A stretch of DNA of 64,000 bases from Pelargonium x hortorum (Eukaryota > Streptophyta > Magnoliopsida > Geraniales > Geraniaceae): the NCBI GenBank assembly GCA_036897525.1, contig JAYMTJ010000029.1:40868-104867 (forward strand). Reading direction: 5' to 3'. A program made the position numbers and the translations under genes. Positions within the stretch are counted from its first letter, which is position 1. Each line of letters opens with the position of its first letter. Shown one piece after another: positions 49,088-61,885 of the stretch. The notes beneath the pieces are model-generated. The model made no database searches. It saw only the letters and a program-made list of their open reading frames with translations, and was not told the DNA's origin.

Positions 49088-49130
49088 GCAGGTTTTGAAC
49101 CTATGACATTGAATTAAAAAAACCAGCCTT
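49088..49130 (-). pseudogene. tRNA-Lys-like 3' half, degenerate
   Basis: On the minus strand ATAGG, loop TTCAAAA, then CCTGC give a T arm with four of five pairs. It is preceded by the five-base variable loop ATGTC and by a T-rich loop in which TTT falls at the anticodon positions. That order, with a lysine-type T arm, suggests a lysine tRNA. The anticodon stem pairs poorly, position 37 is T rather than a purine, and no D arm is visible. If it derives from a tRNA it is badly decayed. Confidence 0.2.
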
Positions 49131-51394
49131 GTTTTTAGTACTGACGACTAGTCTACATTATAAAATATGAGTACTTTTTCCTTATATATTTTTTTTTATA
49201 CTGAATTACGCCTTATTCCCAGCTTAGCCTTAAGCGTCTTGCTATGGTTAATAGCAGCCCTTATTTCGAGAGGGGTTCCCTTTGTTAAGCTAAGCATTAA
49301 CTTCCTGCATTTAAATGTATAAGGATAAGTAGGAACACCTTTTTACACTATTAATCCTATAAACATCTCCACCGAACTCTTAATAACCAGCTTTTTATGT
49401 TCTAACCTTGTCCGCATACCCAACTCATAATCAACTTGTCAGCTTAAGGAACAACACAAACTATGAGACTTATCTTGTCTGCTCTGCTTTAGGATTCTGG
49501 GTAATGGGTGTTTAGGAAGCCCTTTACGGTGTTTCCGGGTTTCCTGGTCCCAGATAGTCAAGATTTTCTAGAGATTTAGCTAAAGAAATTTCTCTAATTT
49601 TAAAAGAAAAGTTGTAAGTCAGTTTTCTTGTCTAGATGTGTAAGGGTTAACTATCCTTAGGTTTGAGGCTCTGTTATTTAGTCTGTTAAATATGTATGAA
49701 TTTCGTATTTCGCTTAGTTGTGAGCCGTTTATTGCTTCAAAGGCATCCTTTTTTTTTATTAGAGCCAGCTTTTAAGTAAGGCAAAAAAAACTTAAACGGA
49801 AAATTCAAGAAACAACAGCAAAGTGAGTCTCTGAAATAGCTTTTCTTTTTTATCACTAGGGTTTGTTAGGAAGGTTACCCTACTAAGGTTTTTGGAGTCA
49901 ATATTTACTATATAATTATTGAGAATTCCTCTTTTGGTATTCAATATTCCAGAAATTGTTATCTTTGTACTTTATAAATTTGTTGTTGTTGACAATTTTA
50001 TGAATAAATAGAACTTAACGAGGAAAAACGAATTTTAAGGATCCTACTTATTTCATTTTAGCGAGTTCTTACTGACAAACAGATAGATAACAAGTTTATT
50101 CTACTTTCTTTTTCACCAGGGAATCTTTCATTTGTTTACGAGCTTACTGCACAAAAAGCTAATCTATAAAAGTTTTAGAAGCCGTTACTTTTATTGATAT
50201 CAAGTAATATGATTCTTCACTTATATACTTGCTTGTTTGTCTATGAGATACCCTAAACATAAGGAAAGACTAGGAACCCCGGTCATATAAGGCCAGCTAT
50301 CTGCAAAGGAACGTCCTATCCCTAACTTAGCTGAAGCAAAGCTTTCTTGGAAGCATCCTACGAAAATGGTTACTAATACTATATTCACGAAAACAATACT
50401 TTGTTTTTGGATCTATTATATTATAATTATAAAAAAGTTGTGCAATTTTGTTTGAATATTCAAGTAGAGGATTAAAGGGTATAGCCCCCTTAATGTAATG
50501 TAGGTGGAGTTCTCCCTTTTATATAGGGAGGTACTCGGATTTTAATCACTAATGTTAGAACTTTTATACTCCTACTCTGTAACCAAAAGGGTCCGTGTTT
50601 TTTTTAGATCTCCAGTCTTTACTTTAGATCCAGAATTGGAAACAAGGGAACAAGCAATACCTTACTTTTCCTCAATACCAATTAAAAGTTAAGAAAAGAA
50701 TCCACCCTAATTCCACTTGTTGGGGCTACCTTTTTTTTTTGAATTCTTAGCTATCTCTATCTTACTCTTCTCTAACTAGCTCTTGGTCTTGATAGCTGAT
50801 AAACAGTTTTAAGAGTCTTTACACAGAGCTATAGTCATTTTAGAGCTAAACCTAGACTCGGGTTTCTCTTATTTACTGGAAACTCATTACTAAAGCTGTA
50901 AAGTTATCCCCAAATTGATTCTCCTCTAGAAGTAGGTAGAAAGTGAAACAAAGAACACAGAAACACCCAGCTTTAGCTTGACTTACTCCTTTTACTCACA
51001 ATATAGTACAAATGAAACTAACTAAGACAGGCTTACCTTTGTCTATTGGTTAAAGAACTCGAACAATTTACAAGAAAAAAACACCTTATAAAATCCCCAT
51101 GAGGTCATGGTTCTAGGTAGCCTTTACAGAATTCTATTGAGTATATAAGTCTCACATTCAGGAGGTCTCCCAAATGGTAGTATTTGCTAAACAAGATAAT
51201 TATCAGAAATAAAGAGCTAAAAAGCACTGGTTCGGGATAAAAGGCACAGTTACTGGATAACAAATTATTGGGAATTAGTACACAATTGTTGCAATACCAT
51301 AGCTAAGACAAGATATTCTATGAGTCCTTCATTTAGCAGCACAGGGTTTCAGGGATACAGCTGGCATTAGAGTTGGACTACTTTCACTAGCAAA

Positions 51395-51501
51395 CAAAGC
51401 TACAATTAATTTATAGAGTGTACTTCCCTCCGGGAAAGACTAAGGGCAAAGCTACACTGACTAGAATCATGCATGGTTAGATTGGTCAGAACAAAGCTAC
51501 A
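51395..51501 (+). repeat. Three spaced copies of CAAAGCTACA
   Basis: The 10-nt word occurs at 51395-51404, 51447-51456 and 51492-51501, at intervals of 52 and 45 bases. The last two share one or two further bases. A fourth copy lies at about 9385-9395. The stretches between copies are not similar to one another, so this is not a regular tandem array. It lies just left of the two overlapping opposite-strand frames at 51486-51810. Confidence 0.45.
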
Positions 51502-54500
51502 CCGTCCGTCAGCAACAGAGCCAAGAGCAAAGACACTAAGAAAATCGGAATGTTCGAAACAATTATTGAGTCCTTAAACTTTCCAAAAAACCTAGTTAAG
51601 TTAGGATTCTCTGTATTAAGTTCTCTATATAGAAATATCTTTTCTTTAAGTCCTAAATTGCCAGCTACGAGGTATATCGGAAGAGTCCTATCGACTAGAC
51701 AGTACTTCTCCTTGTATCCTAACAACTGCAACATCGACAGGGCTACCGCGCCTTTGACCGAGCAAAACAAATACATCAGTATTCAGTATTATGTATTCTA
51801 CAGTCCTTAGCTATCAAGGCAACATTGACTTGGGAATCCGTGGATTCTATATCCTCTGCGATAAGCACAAAGAACAAGAGGAATGTCTCTTAAACAAAAC
51901 AGTAGTTATCCATAGCAATTAGAACTACTATTATTATCATCGATCTAAGACTATAGACTATAATAGACTGAGTACACTACGGGCTCCTCTTCTTCTCTCG
52001 AAAGGAAAGCAGCTTTCTTGATGTCATTTTAGTAACTAATCTGATCTGAGACAGTGATTAGAGAAGTCTAAATACAAAATCGGGAATTCTAAACTAAACT
52101 ATGTGAGGCCTCAAAATATATAAAATTTTAAAGTAGGAAATTCAAAAAAAGGGTTTCGAGTGTACCCAAACCTGAGTACCTAAACTAGTGATAAACCGCG
52201 CTCTAGATAGAAATTTTAAGGTTATTCTTTTCCAAGAAGCCCCTTAAATTAAAGTAAGATTATAGCTGGAAAGACACTCCAAAAAAAGTCTAGCCCATAA
52301 AAGAATTATAGCTTTATCTCTAGTTCTGGTATCCTTAAGCAGCTTAAGGTTTGTACATTTAACTCAATTTACTTACGCGGGATTTCCTATTTTATACCTT
52401 TAAACTTTGAAAGCCTCGAAACCCTTAATATATCTAAATATATTTTGTTTAGGAATTCCTTGGAACCCTCTCTTCTGTAACCTATTCTCTGTACCAACTT
52501 CTTGAATCTTGTCCATTTGAGTTCCTTTTGCTTGTGCATATGTCTCTAACTTTGTTAACAAAACAAGGTTTCAAAAATCAAATCTATTTGTTTCATGTTC
52601 TATTTGTTTTAGTATCCAGATAGGGTAGCTTTTGATATGGGTACTATCCCTCTATAACGATAAGCTACAAAGAGAAAGTTATCTTATCTTTCCTAAAGCA
52701 ACTTACGACTATAGATCCATTGACAAGCAAATCTATCTCCATTCCTTTTGACTACTAAAGAATCTTGAGCAAGCAAATAAGGGACCATTTGAGTTTCTAT
52801 CTATCCTTGAGGGTCCTAGTCTAATACAGAATCTTGCAAAAGAAAAGGGTTTTTCAATCCCAAGATGAGATCCCCTTCTCCTGACAGTCAATTTATCTTT
52901 TCGAACCCAGTGAATTCCCTTTGAATTTTAGTAGTCAATATTTCTAAATCAAGATATTTTGGTATTCACTTAGTTAGAGATTAGAGACTCCTGTTAGGAT
53001 TTCTTTGTGCAGATAAAGATTCCCCTATCTATCTTAGACAGCTATTGGAGCTTGTATTAATCTTTGTTCTTCAACTGAAACCTATAATACCTCTTTATCT
53101 GGAACCTACCAACTACAAACTACAAAGGAAACTAGATCTAATGACTGTACCTTTTGTGAATGCTTTAACACTGCCAACGTAAACTAATTAATTCTTCCCA
53201 ATGTCCTTGAAATCCTAAGGAAATGTCTTTGTTTGCTGAAGGTGAAAGCAGTTCTTGCTAAAGGAACAGAATACTGATTTCCTAAGGACCCATCCTAATA
53301 ATCCACTCTTATTGCTGCTAATTGAGGACAGTGCCTTTGATAGCGAGCCCTAAGGACATGTACTTTCTGAGGAACCTAACAAACTTAATAAGAGGGCGAA
53401 AGCTTATTTATTAACATATGTTAAAAGCGACCCTACATGACTCTTACAGGGATCTTGTTTATAGTATAGGGGGCTTTTTCTATAATATTGTATGTAGGAT
53501 ACAAGATTTAGTACGAGCTTGCTTTAGAAGTTCTCCTAATAAGTATAAAAAAATATGTTACCAGATAAAATATTAACAAAAAAAATAGGGTCTTGCCTTA
53601 AACTTAAAGGTATAAGTAATTAACCAGTACTCTCTTTTCTGGTATCAGTATCTTGGTTTAAAGGCAAAGGTTTTCCGGGAAAGAACTTCCAAAACACAAA
53701 ACCTAGAATAGAGAATTGAGAGGTAAGCTTGTCTTTAGAATCTGAAACACCTTTCAAGACAAGAATGCTAGAGAAAGATCGGGTTATTAGACATGAAAGT
53801 AAGGAATTCTAGCTAGCCCGCTTATTAGATCGGAATCCAGAAGTTCGCAACAACAAATAGCTTGGCTTTACCTCTGGTACTCAATAGGTTTCTGTACCTT
53901 TGACCTGCGGAGTTTAGCTCGTTTCCTTTACTTTTCCAACCCTTACTTGGACTTCTTTTTTTAAAGACTCGTTAAGGGTAGAGCCTAAAATTCAATAGTC
54001 CGAAACTCTAGAGTATGGAAAAGAGACTCCAGGCCTTTTTTTAAGTATTGTAAATGTAATAAAAAAACGGATATTTGGGATTTTAGGTAGACTTACTTAC
54101 ATATACTGGGATCCTGTCTAGTGAAGCTGCTAACCGTTAAAACCGCCCAGCTAAGGAGAAATAATGCACTTCCCTATATATTTTCTTTTCTATTTTAGAC
54201 TGCTTTCTCAAATTCCTAATCCTATCTATACTACACTACCGGGGTATTCCGGATTTTGAAGGGGCTCTTGTTCTCCGTTACTCACGGTAAAGTAGGGGTT
54301 ATCCTGAGTCCAAGTAAAGAATAATGGAGCATTGCCGAAGTATTCTATAGAATTTGAGTCTAGGAGTCTTGCTACTACGGACTATTAATAAAGTTTTCTA
54401 TTTGCTATTACCTTATTCTCTAGGTACCTTTCTATCTATAATTGTATACATCCCTCGCTCACAAAGCGAACTCATCTCTATTCCCAGGGCTTTCTACATT

Positions 54501-55831
54501 CTACACTTGTGCGAAGTCCATCTACTGACTACTAGTTCTACTAATACTCACTAGAAAGATTGTCTTTACTAAGCTAAGCTCTCGGTAGTCATTAGATTGA
54601 CTTGTTTTATTCCTAATACATGAAGGGATAGCCTGGATTGTAACCTTATTCTTCCTCGTAGTTCTATTATAGCCGTGTATTAGTCTTACCATTCTTATCA
54701 GGTTATAATATAGTACTTTCCATCCTAACCTTATTTCTAGGGAATCGAGCATACAAAGGCAACGCTTTCGTTAAAGGGGTTCTCGGTAAAGCTTCTCCAA
54801 CGGATTTGTTTAAGGAATCCTTGACTTAGTTCCTTAGTGACTTCTACCTTGTTCATAAAAACGTTATTTACAATTTCTTTGATCAACCAAAACTCTAATG
54901 TAACAGTTTCTCCTAGACCTGCTCTAGTAATAAAGGGGCTATTGTATTCCCTTTAGAAGCGGTTGGAGTATTTAGTATATGGGTTTATATACCTATTAGT
55001 ATTAGGCTTAGTTAAGGCGCGAAGCCCTCTTTTTGCGTTTATCGTTAGAGAGGTTGGTAATCCTTAATAATCTAGGAAGGAATAAATCTTAATGACTAAA
55101 AAACCCTGTTTAGGAGGTTAATGCCTATAGAGTATTACTAGATAGTACACCTTACACTATAACAGCCAAGAAAAAAACTGTGTTCTAAAAAATAAAAATG
55201 ACTTTAAACTCGAGTCCTACCTCTTTAATATCTTCCTAAATTCCTTAGAATCAAAGAAAAGTAACCTACTCAAATCAAAGACCTTGAAAACAACTTCTTC
55301 CTTTCCATATACCTTTTAGTGATAGGGTTGCCGACGTAAATTAATTACGGATACTTGAAAAGACTCTACCCCAATTAATAACTAAAAACAGGGTCTTCCT
55401 ATTCCTATCTCTGGCTCTCTAAAGCAGATCGTAATAATTTATTAAAACCCGGGTATTTCACTCAAAAGCCAGAATATCTAAGACTTAAGGAAACGACCAA
55501 GAGGGCTAAATTTCTCCGTTTCCAGCTTTTGACTTTATACTTTCTAATATTCTATTCCGAGGCTTTGTGAAAGGAATTGTACAACCCTATATCTGAGCGT
55601 GAAACCCTCAGAGGTTTCTTTATTACCAACCTCTACTCCCGCCTAAAAGAAATTTATCGTACTTTCTATAAATAAGTTTAAGCGGATAGAGTTAAAAAAC
55701 AATTGGCAAAAAAGCTATACCTTTAGGGTAGGGTATAAAACTGAAAGTTAAAGGATACGGCCCCGGCTTTAGCCTTAGTTTACTTAGAGGAACATCCCAT
55801 AAAATCAATCATTCATAGTTTCAAATTCTAC

Positions 55832-55849
55832 ATTACATTGATTACATTG
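55832..55849 (+). repeat. ATTACATTG tandem doublet
   Basis: Two perfect adjacent copies of a 9-nt unit (55832-55840 and 55841-55849). It is another small tandem duplication of the type seen elsewhere in the window. Confidence 0.85.
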
Positions 55850-55890
55850 TAAAACAATTCTGCATTATACTACTAAAGGCATCTGAATAT

Positions 55891-55914
55891 CCCCGGCTAA
55901 AGCGGGGGACCCGC
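55891..55914 (+). repeat. Two mutually exclusive G+C-rich hairpins
   Basis: CCCCG (55891-55895) can pair with CGGGG (55903-55907) around a seven-base loop. Alternatively GCGGG (55902-55906) can pair with CCCGC (55910-55914) around GGA. Both use the same G run, so only one can form at a time. The first has the stem and loop lengths of an anticodon arm, but position 33 would be C. No gene is next to it that such a structure could regulate. Confidence 0.45.
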
Positions 55915-56120
55915 TCGATTACCTTTGTTACCTTACCTAACTCAGATAACAAGAATTAATAAAGGGTCTTAGAGGAATAAAGCTACTACTCCTATGATTC
56001 CTGCCTCTATTATTGTATTAGATACTATTTATTAGTAAGGCTAACTCTACGCTAAGACCAACAAGAAAAGCATACTTTCACTTCTTTACTAGAAATTGCG
56101 TTCTTTATCGCTAGAATACC

Positions 56121-56134
56121 TTTTTTTTTTTTTT
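56121..56134 (+). repeat. T14 homopolymer tract
   Basis: A run of fourteen T, equal to the tract at 12201-12214. No G+C-rich hairpin lies immediately upstream, so no terminator is called. Confidence 0.9.
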
Positions 56135-59100
56135 ACCAGAATACAGTAACACTATAAGAAAGACAGAAGCTTTGGCAGGAAAGACACTAGCTACTGAAAA
56201 AACTCACCTTTTACTTTAAAATAGAAGTTTCCTTTACTTGCTTAGTTTAAAACACCTTGTTCAGAAAAGCTTGTAATTACAAATTACCTAATAAGTGAAA
56301 ACAGACTTCAGCAAAGGAGCCCTGTGTTTAGTTTAAGGGATTCAAAAGATTTAGGAAATTCCCTGTCTCGCTTTGAGAATTCTATGAAAAAAGGAGTGTA
56401 GATCCATCATAGCTCATTTATTTCGTCACCAAAGAAAAGACTTAATCCTGTTTACGAGAAGGGTAACGGCATACTAAAAAAAAAATAGAGAACCTCCTCT
56501 ATAAATAACTTATAACTGAAGTCTGATTACTAAAACTTCAATAAATATATCAAAAGAATTCTTGTCTACAACTCTGATAAATCCCGTTTTTAACCCTTCC
56601 TTTCGACTTTAGATTAGGATTCATAATTCGCCTTACATGCAGTAGCAGTAGCACCTTTTAAGTTTAACTCTTAACATGAGGGTAGGTTTCGATATCTAAC
56701 TAAATGAAATTCCTTAATACATGTACCTTTGTTTTATAAGCTTCTCCAAGGGTCTTGCTTTTATCATTCGTGAGGGTATCGCCGGGTTGTTAATGAAAGA
56801 AGAACTACTGTGACTGAGAATGTGAGCTAGGTTGGAGGTGGATTCGATACTTAAGGTATCTCTGGGTTATGCTACTCTTTCGTTTTTTTTAGAATAGGAC
56901 TTAGACTTAGTTTAAGTTTACACAAATGAAATAAATATGTTTATATGCATAGAATGTTTAACTCTTAGTTTTTTTTATTCACTTGTTAATTAATTACTCT
57001 AATTATGGTAATATGGTAGACTCTTCAGCACTTACTCTATCTAAATTTCTAACGTAACAATATATAGTATAGTCTAGATTAAAGCTTTCCTACTTAACTG
57101 ACCTGTAGTTGTTAGTATATATATAATAAGTAAAGCCAATTTCCTGATAACGGTATTTCTATGTGCTTAACGAGAGAGAGTAATCTAGTTCCGGGCGGCT
57201 ATGATATAATGATAAGACCTCAGCTGTGAGAATTTGCGAACCTCTTATAATGTAAGAGAGGTACATTCCTACTACTAGTTGTAAGAGTGAACAAATTCTC
57301 TTATAAGCAAGCGCGCTTGAACCTTTGGGTACGTGGGTAGCTTCATTTTAACCAAAAAAGGGTCTTAGATGAAATGAAGCGGTCGTACTTAACTATTCGT
57401 TAATAAGGACAAAAAAAATTATACAAGGTTTGGTACCGATTCTACCTTAAAAGGGTAACCCCTAAGAGAATATCTACTAAGTTTTATCAACCCAATCAAC
57501 CAAAAATCCAGCCGCGCTTTGTTTTATATCTTTCTCTAAAAACTTAAGGGCCCCCTTGACGGCTATCTTATCGAGTACGAAAATACAGGTAATTGAAAAG
57601 GGTCCAATGAATTAAGTTTGACTTAATAGGCATCAGTCTAGAGAATTACTCATAACTAGAGGACAAGCAAACCTCCTTTTTAAGACCTCCTAAATAAAGG
57701 TAAGGGAGGAGTTTGTTTATAACAAAAAAATTTGGTAAACGAAGTCTAAGATTCGGGTACAGTCTTTTAAACACAAGCTCAAGTTCATCCTCATACTAAT
57801 ATCTTAGTACTAAGCTTTCAATAGGCGTTTATCCAGTGTGTCTTGAAATCAAATGTCTTCCCAGTCCGGTAAACCCTTTTTGCGTTTCTCGGATTCGGTT
57901 GAGACTTAGGGGGTTTACTCAACCGCTGGTATTTCATTTCGCCCTTGTTCTTTCGGAAGGATGCCGGTATTCAAAAGCTCTTTAGAGTGAGTGTAGATTG
58001 GATTTCATTAAGCAATTAGTATCTATGTTTAAAAGAAAAGTAGTTAAATTAAATAAAATTGACATGTCTATAGGTTTTAAAAGCTAGAAAATAGGACTAA
58101 ATTAGTACCCAAATGTGGCATAAATTCTATTAGTTTGAAAAGGCTTCCTTTTAGCAATAGTTGCCGCTGAAACATTTTGAGTTAGTTTTTAAATATCAGG
58201 GCACATGAATAACCTTTATTAGTATGGATTTCCGAAGAAATACTTTATCGAATTCAGAGAAAAAAGTGCTTTGTCAATGAAGTCCTGCTAATGCGCGCCT
58301 TTTTGGTAACCCCTTACCCTTTGTTAAACCCCGTAGAAATCTTGAATCCGTATGTGAGTTAATAGTTTACAGCTCGGAAACTCCCTGTTGGGGTAATTAG
58401 ATAATAAGTCCTTTCCTATAAAGAATTAATTAAGAAAATTAGAAGCGGGTATATTACAAACCAAACAAAACAAGGGCTGAGGATTTCATTAATTATGGGT
58501 TTCGTTTGGCTTCAATAGTAGAGAATGCTTTTTTATTTTAAGGGTCCTACCTTTGTGATGGACCTGCGTACTTTGGCCGGTGTTTTTTTGTTGATGGTGC
58601 AAAAGGCCTATAGGCTTGTTTCTATATACTTGTATCTTTGTAAAATCTTAATATAAATAAGTGGAAAGCTCTTTCTCATGGAGTATTCATTTAAAAGGTT
58701 CTACTTTAGTAAGATGAAAAACCAAGAATTTTATATCCGAGTGGTTATACAAACAAGGTGTTCAAAAGTCTTAATGATGTAAGTTTTCTAATCTACGTAA
58801 GCATACTCCTCAGTTACTCTATTATGTACGCGAAGCCCTAATATCCTTTCCTAATTAGTAGACCAGCTCTTTTTTACAAGAGGACTTTCTATAGCTCAAG
58901 AACGAGAAAATTTTTTTACTTTAATTTCGAGTAAGGGTTTGCATTTATTTATATCTAAAACAAACTTGTTTTAAAGCTCAAAAAAAAGCCAAGTAAAGTC
59001 CTTTTTACGTAATCCAGTTATCGAGTAGGACTTAACACTTTTTAATCCATAATTAAGTAAAAAGTTTCGTTAATCCGACTATAGTATAGGGAAACCTGTC

Positions 59101-59756
59101 ATAGAGACACAGAAATGAATAGGGGTTGTCAATTTTTTGAGGCTATTTCGATAGAAAAAATGCACCTAATAATTCCTAATTACCGGAAACTTTGTATAGA
59201 GCTCTCTAAAGCTACCCTATTTATAGAGATAGGCGGACCCATGTCAAAGTAAAGCTCTAGGATAACCCTTATTTCCGATAGGAGCTAAGTACACAAGTTG
59301 TTAAACATTTAGTTAACATAGTTCTCTCAGGGACAACTGTACGTTTACAGATTCAAGATCACTACTCCATTATAAGTTTGAAGAACCTTATGCTAGCTTT
59401 CTAGTCCTGCCTTTGTCCTACGACCATTCTCTAAAAAACTAGATTTCCTTTGACTTCTCATAGCTTAAGTAAGGAAAGTCGTAGAGGTTTCTACTACAGC
59501 AATATGCTTAAATCACTAAATTAGGTAAAAAGGGCTTTAAGAAAGAACCTTTGATAAGGGCTTGCCCCTTCTTCTTGCTTCTATTCAAGGATCTGTATTC
59601 AGTTATTTTCCTTTACGCTACTATAAGCGCATAATGCTTAACCTTCTACTAAACCGAAATTCCATAGTAAATGAAATAGAGAGTCAAAGTCTGATTTGCA
59701 CTTACTTTTAAGATAGTGAGGACTAAATCATGCAATGCCGAGCAACAGCTTTTCTT

Positions 59757-59807
59757 GTCAATTTAGGTGTTTTTCTATTATAATTCCAGCTTTTTAGGCA
59801 CTTTTCT
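59757..59807 (+). repeat. Dispersed repeat B, copy 2 (51 nt)
   Basis: The compact form of the element also found at 47454-47515, 12.3 kb away in the same orientation. All 51 bases are present in the other copy, which differs only by two small tandem duplications. Identity this high while other matches in the window are diverged suggests a recent copy, or selection. The internal pair of 15-mers starting TTTAGG is present here as well. There are no terminal inverted repeats, and flanking bases differ. Confidence 0.85.
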
Positions 59808-61851
59808 TTACAGATCAACTCAGAACTAGTATACTAGAACTTGTAGGCGTTAAAACAAACTTCATAACTAGCGACTCTTTGACTAGAGTCTTGTATTTAC
59901 ATTAGCAGAATATTTTCTCTAAGCAGTGAGATGCGCTACAATTCTCTAAACTAAAGTCTTTACTTAAAGCATCTGTTTGTTTATACTGCAGAATATATGA
60001 AGTTAGAATAGGTATTTATTAAGGAATAGTCTTCCGTTTTCCCCTTTAAGGATTTCATTTACATTTTTTTGTAACCTAAAGCAAAACAGAATCCTGCTAA
60101 CAAAAAGTTACATAATAGACATACATGCCTAATAAGTCTAATACAGACAGTACTAGCTAATATGGACACTAGTATATACAGTACATACTTAAATGTACAG
60201 GTTAATAGTTAAGCTCTTTTAAGAGGGTTGGTTTGATACTAAAAGACTTTTTTTATTTACTACCCTACTGACGCTGCTGCCTATTTTCCATGTTTTAAAG
60301 ACTATGCTGACATAGAAGAATTAGTCCTTTACTTTTTTCTATTTCTACAATCCTTAACTACTAAAGCACCATACCAAGGCTCATAAAATCAAGAGTTTGC
60401 CCGTATTATTTGCAGTGCCTATCTCTGAAATGTTATACCCCTTTACACAACTATAACCCATAAAAAGCCTCATCTGCTTAGAGTTTAAAGGCACCTATTT
60501 AGCTACTTCCCAAAAACAGGTGTCAATAACTGCTAAAGAATTTAAGCAAAACCTTTGACTCCTAGAAATAGAATAAAACCGTGTCACTAAAAGACTCCGG
60601 AAACAAGACTCGCTCTAAAGGAGTACTTTCTAGAGACAACCTCGCAGAGATGTAGGGTAAACCCCTATTATTAAACTCAACTCTTTTAAATCTTCTCTGG
60701 TTCTATGGGTTACCTTAAGATATCTCTTTCTTAAAGCTTTAAAAGCCAAGTTATGTATAAAAAATTTTCGTTATTCTAGTATACAAACAAATATACAACA
60801 GAGTCTTCCTCAAACAACCAAAGCCCTTTATACAACAGCGAATTTCCTTAACTTAATATCTATCTCTGGCAATAAGTTAAATTGAAACCCTATTGTATGT
60901 AAAGCCCCGGAGTTATCCCTTTCTCCAATTCCTAGCAGGTATCCAGGTTATTAGTACCTGATTCAGTTCCATTTTGAATAAGTTACAAGAAGTGCCCGCT
61001 TTAAGGAAAACCCTGTGTTAACTATTTTGAACCCGGATTTCCTTGTGTCTTCGGAAGGTCAGTTCAGTTACTTTACCGAGAGCAAGATAAAAGCTAAGGA
61101 TTGCTCGAAAACCCCACTGCGCCTGGGGAGATACTCTTTGGGGTGCGAGTAGTTGCTTTGTATAGCGGGTTCTACTTTCTTTATAGAAAAGGAGCTCCAT
61201 AGCTATGTATAGATTAAACCCGTTTAGACCTAAATAAAGTTTACTATAACATAACTCGTAGGATATACCTGTAGCTTTTTTAGATTTAGAGTCTAACTAA
61301 TCGAGTTAGTTTCTTTATTTTAAGAGTCCCGAAAAGTAATCCCTGTAATATCCATTTTCAATTAATTTGAAAAGTTTGACTAATGAAGTCGGAAAATTTT
61401 ATGGATTTTTCAGCTGCAACAAGAGTTATTTATGAATTCGAGGTATTCGGACTACTATGATAAGGAGTCCTATCTTAATTGGTGAGGTACTTCCAGATAT
61501 ATCAAATATGGGATATTCAAGAATCCTTCGACACTCTACGCTATACCTTCTCCAAAGTTCTCATCTCACTTCACTTAAGCCTCCTCTCTAGATCATCGGG
61601 GACTTTTCACTCACAAGTTTCTACTCAATATCCAAAAATTTCAGTATTTTCTGTCTTACCAAGGGGTCCTATTCATACACAGATCGCAAATATTGAGTTA
61701 ATCATAAAAATTGTTATTAATCTACATACTTAATAAGTGTAGTAGAATAGGCTGTTTCTAATACATCATATAAGTACTGTGACTTCTTCTTGAAAATCAC
61801 TGTTACTGTGAAATGCTAAAATTTGTGAAATAGAACTCAACTTTTCGATGG

Positions 61852-61885
61852 TACGCGGGAGCCGATTAGAGCTTATGCTCGCGTA
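61852..61885. repeat. G+C-rich bulged hairpin
   Basis: TACGCG (61852-61857) and AGC (61860-61862), separated by a bulged GG, pair with GCT (61877-61879) and CGCGTA (61880-61885). That makes nine pairs around a 14-nt loop. It is among the most stable local inverted repeats seen in the window. No T run follows on the plus strand. The function is unknown. Confidence 0.55.

Larger units (their letters stand above)
47516..59756. other. AT-rich stretch without a gene
   Basis: The longest frames are 96 codons (51486-51776, minus) and 86 codons (51550-51810, plus), which overlap on opposite strands; neither resembles a known family. Simple-sequence content is an eleven-A run at 48903-48913, three spaced copies of CAAAGCTACA at 51395-51501, a 9-nt tandem doublet at 55832-55849 and a fourteen-T run at 56121-56134. 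Competing G+C-rich hairpins lie at 55891-55914. A hairpin at 57240-57262 (ACCTCT with AGAGGT) and a tRNA-like site at 49088-49130 complete the list. Confidence 0.6.

Noticed and set aside
51486-51810. Opposite-strand overlapping frames of 96 and 86 codons as a gene pair
   Set aside because: Neither product resembles a family. An open run on one strand often opens the complementary frame, so the overlap is not evidence of coding.
57190-57262. tRNA-His-like sequence around CTGTGAG
   Set aside because: The anticodon stem does not pair and the T loop lacks the conserved A; only a plain hairpin at 57240-57262 remains.
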